DNA from: Candidatus Eiseniibacteriota bacterium
GTDB lineage: Bacteria; Joyebacterota; Joyebacteria; Joyebacterales; Joyebacteraceae
Length of the DNA stretch: 7,928 nucleotides
Direction: 5' to 3'
NCBI GenBank assembly: GCA_030638405.1
Contig: DAOWER010000233.1
Location: forward strand, 1 to 7,928
Part shown: piece by piece, positions 1 through 5,271 of the stretch
How the letters are laid out: every line of letters starts with the position of its first letter
Position numbering within the stretch: the first letter of the stretch is position 1
Translations under genes and position numbers: made by a program
The notes under the pieces: model-generated
Databases searched by the model: none
What the model saw: the letters and a program-made list of their open reading frames with translations, nothing else
Told to the model about the DNA's origin: nothing

Positions 1-273
1 ACGCACCGTCTTTCGGTGGCCGCGGACTACAAACGGCCGCGGAGCGGAGACAATCAGCTTCATTTCGGCGGGGAGTACACGTTCAACAGGGGGAAGATGT
101 TCGCTTTCGGGCGAGCCGGCTACAGGTACGGCTACGACGAAGAAGGGCTGACGTTCGGACTCGGCTTCGAGTTCCCGAGCAGCGCGGAGGCCGACCTCCG
201 TCTCGACTACGCCTTCGTCGACATGGAGAATCTGGACGACGTTCACAGGTTCTCGCTGGCTTTCTTCTTCTAG
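1..273 (+). CDS. C-terminal fragment of outer-membrane beta-barrel protein (PorV/UPF0164-like)
   Basis: The reading frame is open from the first base, so the gene begins upstream of the window; a GTG at base 16 is internal, with no ribosome binding site. About 90 residues remain. They alternate short polar/aromatic strands (FGGEYTF, AFGRAGYRYGY, LTFGLGFEF, LRLDYAFVDM, HRFSLAFFF) separated by turns, the pattern of transmembrane beta-hairpins. The chain ends in an aromatic run with a terminal Phe, the usual C-terminal signal for barrel insertion by the BAM machinery. The last two strands (LDYAF...HRFSLAF) resemble the end of PorV/PorQ/UPF0164-type barrels of the FCB group, which have a closing 'LDYA-x-n-HR-x-SL' pair. 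That family name is a recognition by eye. The missing N-terminus prevents a functional call: it could be a general porin-like protein or a secretion-associated barrel. An intrinsic terminator follows about 65 bases after the stop. Confidence 0.7.
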   Translation, partial: THRLSVAADYKRPRSGDNQLHFGGEYTFNRGKMFAFGRAGYRYGYDEEGLTFGLGFEFPSSAEADLRLDYAFVDMENLDDVHRFSLAFFF

Positions 274-338
274 AGGAGTCGCGACGCCGTTCCTTCGGTC
301 TGCGGAAGGGAGGGCGACAGACAGAGCGTAGATCCTGC

Positions 339-370
339 CGCCCGGTGGCCACGGCCGCCGGGCGATTTTT
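339..370 (+). terminator. Intrinsic terminator after the outer-membrane protein gene
   Basis: A GC-rich hairpin has outer arms cgcccgg (339-345) and ccgggcg (358-364), continued through a T-G wobble by ggcc/ggcc around a tight loop, and is followed by ATTTTT (365-370). This is a classic rho-independent terminator placed to end the transcript of the barrel protein gene. Confidence 0.8.
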
Positions 371-543
371 CGTTGGACGGCTGGGCGACAGGCCACGGGA
401 GGCGCCCAGTGGGACCATGAGAGTCCCGTAGAGCGCCGGCGGGCGCGGCCGCATGTGGTCCCCCCCGGGAAAGAGGCCCCCGACAGTCCCGGCAGGTCCT
501 CGAGAGTGCCGGCGGGCCATTGGGAGAGTGGTCGGTTATTCGC
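371..543. other. Gene-free structured intergenic stretch
   Basis: No ORF here has a plausible start signal or recognisable protein. The stretch holds several inverted repeats: ctgggcg 381-387 with cgcccag 403-409; gggac 411-415 with gtccc 423-427; and a CCGGCA...TGCCGG pair near 488-513. None is followed by a T-run. They could be background in GC-rich DNA or part of a structured RNA; I see no recognisable family. Confidence 0.4.
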
Positions 544-572
544 TTGACATGCTTCGCGGCAGAAGCTATATT
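544..572 (+). promoter_or_regulatory. Near-perfect sigma70-type promoter
   Basis: The -35 box is TTGACA (544-549), a full consensus match. A 17-base spacer follows, then TATATT (567-572), matching the -10 consensus TATAAT at five of six positions. Spacing is optimal and transcription should start near 579-580. The box sequences are AT-rich islands in otherwise GC-rich DNA. It drives either a short terminated RNA or, by read-through, the cold-shock gene at 837; no competing promoter of similar quality is visible between 659 and 836. Confidence 0.75.
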
Positions 573-578
573 CGCCCT

Positions 579-658
579 GAGCAGGTATGCCACGTTGGGA
601 TGTTGATGCATCCTCAAGACCCTGGTGAGGGACCTGGCGCACGAGCCGGTCCCTTTTT
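579..658 (+). ncRNA. Predicted ~80-nt terminated RNA (small RNA or csp leader attenuator)
   Basis: The call rests on a consensus promoter upstream (-10 at 567-572) and a strong intrinsic terminator at 628-658, which bracket an ~80-base transcript with no convincing ORF. The transcript can fold a 5' hairpin: ggatg 598-602 pairs with catcc 609-613 around loop ttgatg, extended by ttg/caa (595-597 with 615-617) across one bulged T. A short alternative pairing ccct/aggg (620-623 with 628-631) would overlap the ascending arm of the terminator and could compete with it. I do not recognise it as a known family: it lacks the hallmarks of SRP RNA, 6S RNA or common riboswitches. It may be an independent small RNA, or the prematurely terminated leader of the cold-shock gene ~180 bases downstream. 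The transcript start is predicted, not observed. Confidence 0.5.
628..658 (+). terminator. Intrinsic terminator inside the csp upstream region
   Basis: The arms agggacc (628-634) and ggtccct (648-654) are perfect complements. They are extended inward by ggc/gcc with one bulged T, giving about ten base pairs, and the T-run 654-658 begins at the last base of the stem. This is a strong rho-independent terminator, and it sits only about 50 bases after the predicted transcription start. Confidence 0.8.
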
Positions 659-836
659 GCAACCTGAGGGTCGCGGAGGGTGGCGGGCGGCGAAGCCGCT
701 CCGGCGGGCTGGACCTGCGGGGTCGAAGGCGGCCTCAGTGAGTAGACGTCGGGGGTGGTGGTAGGGCCACCGACGAGACCAGAGTCGGGCGGAGCGCAGA
801 TGCGCTCTCCGACGGAATCGAGAGGGGTAGAAGTAA
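659..836 (+). promoter_or_regulatory. Structured upstream region / probable long 5' leader of the cold-shock gene
   Basis: No gene and no second clear promoter are visible between the terminator and the cold-shock start. Three local hairpins can be drawn: gcggc-GAA-gccgc at 687-699; a longer one with outer arms cgtcgg 747-752 and ccgacg 770-775; and an imperfect GGAGCGCA/TGCGCT...CC stem near 791-812 just ahead of the ribosome binding site. If transcription starts near 579 the leader would be about 258 bases. Long structured leaders are well known for the major cold-shock genes of E. coli, where they act as RNA thermosensors; transferring that role here is inference. Confidence 0.4.
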
Positions 837-1049
837 GTGAGTACGACCGGAGTAGTGAAGTGGTTCAATGATGGCAAGGGCTTCGGCTTCATCACGCCAG
901 ACGACGGATCCAAGGACGTGTTCGTGCATTTCTCGGCCATCAGCGGCGACGGTTTCAAGACGCTGAACGAGGGCGACCACGTACAGTTTGACATCGTTGA
1001 CGGGGACAAGGGTCCCGCCGCGGAGAACGTAACTAAGGTCGACAGCTAG
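837..1049 (+). CDS. csp: Cold-shock domain protein (CspA family)
   Basis: This 70-residue protein spans the single cold-shock domain end to end and is the normal length for the family. It is a five-stranded OB fold that binds single-stranded RNA/DNA and acts in the cytoplasm as an RNA chaperone and transcription antiterminator. Both nucleic-acid-binding motifs are intact: RNP1 as KGFGFI (about residues 14-19) and RNP2 as VFVHFS (about 28-33), preceded by the typical VVKWFN opening. The start is GTG, supported by a purine-rich GAGGGG ribosome site at 822-827 about ten bases upstream and by alignment with the family's 'M-x-x-G-x-VKWFN' N-terminus. The gene is monocistronic, with a terminator at 1092-1130 and a convergent neighbour. 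Whether it is cold-inducible or constitutive cannot be told from the sequence, but the structured upstream region hints at RNA-level control. Confidence 0.95.
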   Translation: MSTTGVVKWFNDGKGFGFITPDDGSKDVFVHFSAISGDGFKTLNEGDHVQFDIVDGDKGPAAENVTKVDS

Positions 1050-1091
1050 CCGCCAGCGGCGAGAGACGCGAGAGTCTCCAGTTGGAAGAAG

Positions 1092-1130
1092 GCAGCAGGG
1101 CCGGACCGGTGTCACGGGCGGCCCTGCTGC
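1092..1130 (+). terminator. Probable terminator of the cold-shock gene
   Basis: A 12-bp perfect stem pairs gcagcagggccg (1092-1103) with cggccctgctgc (1119-1130), loop 15 bases, followed by TGTCTTGT, a weak T-rich tail. It lies about 43 bases after the csp stop. Function as a terminator is likely despite the interrupted T-run. Confidence 0.65.
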
Positions 1131-1172
1131 TGTCTTGTACGGTGGTGCCGCGGCCGGACCCCGCAACAGCAT

Positions 1173-1202
1173 CGCGCCCGGGACGTTGGAGTCCCGGGCG
1201 CG
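1173..1202. terminator. Perfect 12-bp hairpin between convergent genes
   Basis: The arms cgcgcccgggac (1173-1184) and gtcccgggcgcg (1191-1202) are perfectly complementary around a 6-base loop. It lies between the converging csp and lipoprotein transcripts. Neither side has a T-run, so it may be a transcription barrier, an RNA-end stabiliser or a bidirectional terminator rather than a classic intrinsic one. Confidence 0.45.
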
Positions 1203-1234
1203 CTATCGTGTTCAGTGTGTCTGTCAGGCATCGC

Positions 1235-1268
1235 CCGACCGCTCGAAGGTCGGAGCGGGTGCCCGCTC
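1235..1268 (-). terminator. Two abutting hairpins just after the lipoprotein operon
   Basis: ccgacc 1235-1240 pairs with ggtcgg 1248-1253, and gagcggg 1253-1259 pairs with cccgctc 1262-1268. They start about 11 bases beyond the stop of the second lipoprotein gene (read on the minus strand). There is no T-run, so termination is plausible but unproven; 3'-end protection is an alternative. Confidence 0.35.
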
Positions 1269-1279
1269 TTGGCAGCCTG

Positions 1280-3235
1280 CTACTGCACCCTCTCTTCTCC
1301 GAACAGGGCCATGATCTTGTTCATCATGTCTCTGACGTGGATCTCCTGGCAGTAGTAGAGCGGGAAGCCGATGTAGCAGGCGTTGCCGCGGTTGTCGCCG
1401 GAGAGATACAAGACCACGCTCGGCTCACCCTCGTAGTTCATGTTGAGGTAGCTGTCAGTGGCGTAGATCTCGAGGCCCGTACCCTGGAAGCTCACAAGCT
1501 TCTCGACGTTCAGGCCGCTGTTCAGATAGTTCGCCTGCGGAGCGTCGCAGTAGAACCACCACTTGCCGATTTCTCCATCGCAGTCTCCGGAGTCGATGTA
1601 GACCGGCTCGAAGTCCAGCGCTTCTCCGGCGGGCGTCGGGACGGCTCCGTGCATGCAGTAGCCGTAGGCGTAAGGCGCGTTGGGATTGGCGCCCTCACCG
1701 CTGTTGTCGATCCGCCCGATGTGCAGGTAGTCCCTGATGAAGACTGCCGCGATCGTCGTGTCTGACTCATCGATGGCTATCGCGTACGGGTCTCCCGTGA
1801 CCTGCGTCATCACCTTCGACCCGGACAGGATGATGTTCCCTCCCACTCGCAGGTAGCCCGCGAGCGCGTTGTACGAGGGCTGGAACGGATCGAAGAGGTC
1901 CCCGATCGTCGCCTGGGCGGAATCGCAGTACCAGATGACCGTGGACGCCCCTCGCAGCGCGTCGACGTCCGGCGCCATCGGCCGCCCGTCCTCTATGTGG
2001 TCGCCCGGCTCCCACTCGGACCTGTCACGCACGTATCCGGACAGGATCCTGTTGTAGAAGGCGTTGCGGTCCTCATCGGTACCCCACGCGGGGTTGGTCT
2101 CCCACAGGTTGTAATCGTCGACCACGAGGATGTACTCGTCAAGGCTCGCTTCTACGACGTCGAAGTAGATGCGGGCCCGCGTCATCACGTTGGCGTTGTC
2201 GAGCGCGCTGACGTAGAGAGAGTGCCGACCGATCGTCGGGGTCCTCCTGAAGCGTCTGGCGAAGATCGACCAGGCCGGCCACGTCGACGTGTCGTCATAG
2301 GCGTGTCGGTATCCGATGACCTCTCCGCCGTAGTCTTCTGCGGTGGCGGCCCATATGAACGCCAGCCGCTCACCCGCGAAGATGGGTTCCGGAAGGTTGT
2401 ATCTGTCGGGCCAGACCGGCCCTCTGAACGTGTGCGTGCCGAACACGTTCGTGAAGATGTAGAGCTTCGGTCCAGCGAGCTCCGGATTCACCGTGAACTG
2501 GCTCACAGCGGGCGTCTGGTCCGCGGCGCCCGCGTCGTCCGTCGCCCAGACCTCGAACTTGTGCAGCCCGGCCAGCGGGCCAAAGAGAACCGATGTCACT
2601 TCCGGGCCGACCGTGATGCTCTCAGCCACGCTGGGGTCGGGCGCCACCTGAACCCACTCGTTGTCCTGCCTGGCGAACAGGCGGTAGTCATAGGACACGA
2701 TCACGCCGTCGCGATCCCTGGCTGTCCACTCAAACGTCACCATGGGGCCGGTGACCGAGGCAGGACCACGGGTAATCTCGGTCTCGGGGAGCACAGTGAA
2801 GGCCGTGAACACCAGTGACTCGGGTGTCGCGTCACGAGCCCCCTCGTTGTCGACCGCTCTTACGGCGAAGGAGTGCAGGGCGTAGGCGTTCGCCTCGTCG
2901 AACTCGTTTGCGGCCTCCAGCATGAAGATGCTGTCGGTGCTCACTACGGCGCGCCCCTCCATATCTATCCACCTGCCCCACCCCGCGACGGTGTCCGGCT
3001 TGTCCCAGGCGGTCTCGAAGAAGGCGATCTCTCCGTCCGCGTCCCACCCGAACCAGTTCATTCGCACGCGGTAGTTCGCCGTGCTCCCCTCGTCAGGGGA
3101 GAACGAGAGCGTGGTCTCCGGGGGGATGTTGGCGTCGGGGGTCCCAGGATCGAACTTGCTGCAGCCGAGCAGGAAGCCGGAAGCCAGGACGGCAGCCAAC
3201 ATCGTCAACACCAGCAGCTTCATGAACCTGGTCAT
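1280..3235 (-). CDS. Lipoprotein with FN3/Ig-like modules and a C-terminal GATase-like domain
   Basis: This 651-residue protein is exported and lipid-anchored: the basic start MTRFMK, a hydrophobic segment (about 7-23) and lipobox LLGC put the lipidated Cys at residue 25. Three beta-sandwich-like modules follow, at about 38-148, 149-250 and 253-362, each with a Trp-x-x-D-x-DG signature (WDADGEI, WTARDRDGVI, a drifted form near 295-306) and mostly ending in an 'F-x-VRA-x-D' strand. From about 367 to the end lies a different alpha/beta domain. It has ILVVDDYN at the first strand, VIWYCDSA near 433, and YLRVGGNIILSG at about 461-472. These match the non-catalytic class I glutamine-amidotransferase-like domains appended to secreted proteins; no catalytic Cys-His-Glu triad is evident. 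This domain holds six cysteines. AGGAGG (3247-3252) lies 11 bases before the ATG and fixes the start. It is the second gene of the operon, 64 bases after its paralogue. Its substrate and partners are unknown. Confidence 0.85.
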   Translation of the reverse strand: MTRFMKLLVLTMLAAVLASGFLLGCSKFDPGTPDANIPPETTLSFSPDEGSTANYRVRMNWFGWDADGEIAFFETAWDKPDTVAGWGRWIDMEGRAVVSTDSIFMLEAANEFDEANAYALHSFAVRAVDNEGARDATPESLVFTAFTVLPETEITRGPASVTGPMVTFEWTARDRDGVIVSYDYRLFARQDNEWVQVAPDPSVAESITVGPEVTSVLFGPLAGLHKFEVWATDDAGAADQTPAVSQFTVNPELAGPKLYIFTNVFGTHTFRGPVWPDRYNLPEPIFAGERLAFIWAATAEDYGGEVIGYRHAYDDTSTWPAWSIFARRFRRTPTIGRHSLYVSALDNANVMTRARIYFDVVEASLDEYILVVDDYNLWETNPAWGTDEDRNAFYNRILSGYVRDRSEWEPGDHIEDGRPMAPDVDALRGASTVIWYCDSAQATIGDLFDPFQPSYNALAGYLRVGGNIILSGSKVMTQVTGDPYAIAIDESDTTIAAVFIRDYLHIGRIDNSGEGANPNAPYAYGYCMHGAVPTPAGEALDFEPVYIDSGDCDGEIGKWWFYCDAPQANYLNSGLNVEKLVSFQGTGLEIYATDSYLNMNYEGEPSVVLYLSGDNRGNACYIGFPLYYCQEIHVRDMMNKIMALFGEERVQ

Positions 3236-3299
3236 CGTTTCGTGTTCCTCCTCAAGAAGCGCTTTCGGAGCACGCTCCCTACGGTTGGCTGTCCGGTGC

Positions 3300-4760
3300 T
3301 TACGGGCATTCCTCGACGTAGAACTGGACTATGTTCCAGGTCTCTTCCCAGCATCCTGAACTGTCCTGGGCCCTGACCCTGAACTCGTGGATTGTGTCCG
3401 CCTGGACGTTCTCGTATGTCCAGCTTGTGCAGAGGTCTTCGGGACCGACCTGGCAGACCCTGTAGGCGTTGGCCCAGGGGTCCAGAACGAACTGATATGC
3501 GGCGACCTCCCCGTCGATGTCTCCTCCGTTCCAGATGATCTCGAAGTCGGGACACAGCGTCTCACCGGGGGCCGGGAAGATCACCTCCGATGTCGGAGGC
3601 TCGTTGTACCAGAAAACGAACGTCTCGCGGTCCTCAGGGACGGGGCTCGGACGCTCGAAGGTTCCCTCGACGTCGCGTGCCCAGATCTCGAACAGATGGG
3701 GCGCGTTGCCGCCCTGCGGCGAGTTGCGGCTTGCGATGTAGTGCGAGTCGGATTGGGACGTGTTCGATGTGAAATACCATTCGTCCACGTAGTGACCCGT
3801 TTCGGGATCGACCGTGAATCCCTTCAGGAAGTCGTTGTCCAGGTTGATCCATATCTGATAGAGTCCGCCGCCCTGCCCCTCGAGTTCCTCTTTGTCGTGC
3901 GCGGACCATCTGAACCTGATGGTGTCCCCGTCGAGAACCGTCAGAGTGCCCGAGAGGTCCAGGGGCTCGATGATGTTGCTGTCCGGCTCGAAGTTCATCA
4001 CGAACTTGTAGTTCTCCGGGAAGTTCTCCGCGCCCGTCTCGTCCTTGGCCTTGACGTAGAAGAAGTGCGTCCCGCTGGAGATCGTCGGTATCGTGATGCC
4101 CGTGCTGTCGCCGTACGGCGAGAACGGGTTGCTGTCCAGTCTGTGGCTGTACTCAACGGAGGCGCCCAACCCGTCAGGATCCCAGCCGCTCCAGATGAGC
4201 CGGACTGGAGAGCCCATCAGCACGGTGTCCTTCCTGTCCGGGTTGTATTCCGGTGAATCCGGGTCGAGCGGCCCGCCGACGCGATAGAGGAAGTCTATCA
4301 CCGGGACGTCGGTCCAGGCATCGAACCTCACCCTGGCCGGCGAGGGGTCGAGCTTGCCCTCGTTATCGATCGCCCGGACGTAGAACGTGTGTCGCCTCGT
4401 CTGGCCGACCGTGTCGATCAGCGCCCTGAACAGGCTGTCGCTGTTCGCCGTGAACCGCCACGGGGAGTTCTCTGCGCCGTACGATGGCACGGTGTCGTCC
4501 CATGCGAAGTGGTACGCTACCACGAAGCCGTCCGGGTCGGTCCCGCCCCAGTAGAGGTGTATTTTGTAGTTCGACGAGCCCGGGCCGCCATCCTCAGCGG
4601 GCCCCGGCGCACTGGTCAGCCGTGTGTCGGGAGCGAGATTCGCATCGACGAACACCTTCTCCTGCTTCCGGCATCCGGTCAGGAAGAGCATCGCCACGAG
4701 TGGAATTGCCAAGAGGGCCACCGCGAGCGCACCTGCTGCCAGTCTCCTGAACGACATCAT
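3300..4760 (-). CDS. Multi-module FN3/Ig-like lipoprotein, paralogue of its neighbour
   Basis: The protein is 486 residues from the ATG at 4760. That start is chosen because GGAGG (4771-4775) sits ten bases upstream and the protein then opens with a proper lipoprotein signal: Arg 5-6, hydrophobic core 7-27, lipobox LTGC with Cys30. The frame is open upstream, but the longer version would place its start at about the predicted transcription start. The rest looks like four repeated beta-sandwich modules, at about 43-150, 152-258, 262-385 and 387-483. Each has a W-x-G-x-D-x-DG or similar turn (WGGTDPDGFV, WSGWDPDG, WSAHDKEELEG, WNGGDIDGEV), and most end in a 'H-x-F-x-V-x-A-x-D' strand. The first module is clearly homologous to the first module of the downstream lipoprotein (DAN-x-x-P-x-T opening; 'VRA-x-DNEG' ending). 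The last module has four cysteines (403, 436, 444, 470), possibly two disulfides. It is the first gene of the operon. It probably serves adhesion, scaffolding or glycan binding at the envelope; no catalytic motif is seen. Confidence 0.85.
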   Translation of the reverse strand: MMSFRRLAAGALAVALLAIPLVAMLFLTGCRKQEKVFVDANLAPDTRLTSAPGPAEDGGPGSSNYKIHLYWGGTDPDGFVVAYHFAWDDTVPSYGAENSPWRFTANSDSLFRALIDTVGQTRRHTFYVRAIDNEGKLDPSPARVRFDAWTDVPVIDFLYRVGGPLDPDSPEYNPDRKDTVLMGSPVRLIWSGWDPDGLGASVEYSHRLDSNPFSPYGDSTGITIPTISSGTHFFYVKAKDETGAENFPENYKFVMNFEPDSNIIEPLDLSGTLTVLDGDTIRFRWSAHDKEELEGQGGGLYQIWINLDNDFLKGFTVDPETGHYVDEWYFTSNTSQSDSHYIASRNSPQGGNAPHLFEIWARDVEGTFERPSPVPEDRETFVFWYNEPPTSEVIFPAPGETLCPDFEIIWNGGDIDGEVAAYQFVLDPWANAYRVCQVGPEDLCTSWTYENVQADTIHEFRVRAQDSSGCWEETWNIVQFYVEECP

Positions 4761-4850
4761 GGTTGTGCTTCCTCCAGGCTCAGGGTATAACAAAACAGTC
4801 ACAGGCAAGGCCTGAGACGGGCGCGACCCTTCCGGTGCCGGATGGTCGTA

Positions 4851-4885
4851 CCCCCCCACGAAGGGTTGACCTTTTGATGGGGGGG
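4851..4885 (-). promoter_or_regulatory. C7/G7 hairpin in the lipoprotein mRNA leader
   Basis: A run of seven C (4851-4857) and a run of seven G (4879-4885) are complementary and extended inward by one A-T pair (4858/4878). Inside, a small aagg/cctt stem can also form. It lies at the very start of the predicted leader (transcription start about 4891), so it would cap the mRNA 5' end and could affect its stability or regulation. Function is unproven. Confidence 0.4.
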
Positions 4886-4897
4886 ATTCCACTAGTG

Positions 4898-4925
4898 ATT
4901 ATACCGCCCGTCCATATCATGTCAA
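4898..4925 (-). promoter_or_regulatory. Consensus sigma70-type promoter of the lipoprotein operon
   Basis: Read on the minus strand: TTGACA (4925-4920), a 16-base spacer, then TATAAT (4903-4898). Both hexamers match consensus fully. Transcription should begin near 4891, giving a leader of about 130 bases before the ATG at 4760. It points away from the exbB promoter, so the region is divergent. Confidence 0.8.
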
Positions 4926-4950
4926 CACAAAAAGGCCCTCTGATATGGGG

Positions 4951-4968
4951 TGTTGTGCACCCGCAACA
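4951..4968. promoter_or_regulatory. Inverted repeat between the divergent promoters
   Basis: TGTTG (4951-4955) and CAACA (4964-4968) form a dyad with an 8-base gap, midway between the two divergent promoters. Its place and form suit an operator for a dimeric regulator, but five-base arms are short and the site may be chance. Confidence 0.25.
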
Positions 4969-5000
4969 TCTGTGCTAGTCTCGAGTTGGAACAAAACCGG

Positions 5001-5029
5001 TTGACAGTGGCCTCACCGGTGTGTAGACT
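5001..5029 (+). promoter_or_regulatory. Probable sigma70-type promoter of the exbB-tonB operon
   Basis: The -35 box is TTGACA (5001-5006), a full consensus match, followed by a 17-base spacer and TAGACT (5024-5029), matching TATAAT at four of six positions. Predicted transcription start is near 5036. The -35 region is bracketed by two copies of the palindrome ACCGGT (4997-5002 and 5016-5021), 19 bases apart, which might be a binding site. Confidence 0.6.
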
Positions 5030-5035
5030 CCCTGC

Positions 5036-5271
5036 GATATAGCTTGATAAGGCGCGGCCGGGCTGGCCGCACGCCTCACGGGTGTGCGGAGCGCAGGGTT
5101 GGGTCTATGACCCTGTCCCCCCTGGGCCAAGGGAAACAGCAAGCGCAGGAGGTGGCCAGAGGAGACAGAAGAGTCCGAAGTGTGTTTGAATCGACAGAGG
5201 GAAGTGCCACAGAGGAACCGCGATCCGTCCGTGGGGGACCTGTCGCGGCAAGGGGGAGGAGAAGCAAAGTA
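5036..5271 (+). promoter_or_regulatory. Long structured leader of the exbB operon
   Basis: If transcription starts near 5036, about 235 bases precede exbB. They contain a hairpin at 5051-5075 (gcggcc 5054-5059 with ggccgc 5065-5070, extended by ggc/gcc across a small bulge) and another at 5094-5115 (cagggt with accctg). No T-run follows either, so they are not simple terminators. No known riboswitch was recognised. The frame of exbB stays open back to 5044, but this stretch has no ribosome site and no protein-like composition. Confidence 0.35.

Noticed and set aside
381..427. Possible small RNA from the hairpins after the first terminator
   Set aside because: No promoter and no T-run; short stems are common by chance in GC-rich DNA.
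453..764. 103-codon ORF upstream of csp
   Set aside because: It runs across the consensus promoter and the intrinsic terminator, has Arg/Pro/Gly-rich composition and no ribosome site.
1997..2818. 273-codon ORF on the plus strand within the lipoprotein gene, and a similar one at 1082-1765
   Set aside because: Both are antisense to the 651-residue lipoprotein, Val/Arg/Asp-rich, without ribosome sites or domains; the one at 1082 also covers the csp terminator.
4761..4892. 44-residue N-terminal extension of the first lipoprotein
   Set aside because: Its ATG lies at the predicted transcription start, so no ribosome site is possible, and it would bury the lipoprotein signal peptide; the ATG at 4760 has GGAGG upstream.
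5044..5271. In-frame upstream extension of exbB
   Set aside because: It begins with TTG and no ribosome site, would put 76 basic residues before a clear signal peptide, and overlaps leader hairpins.
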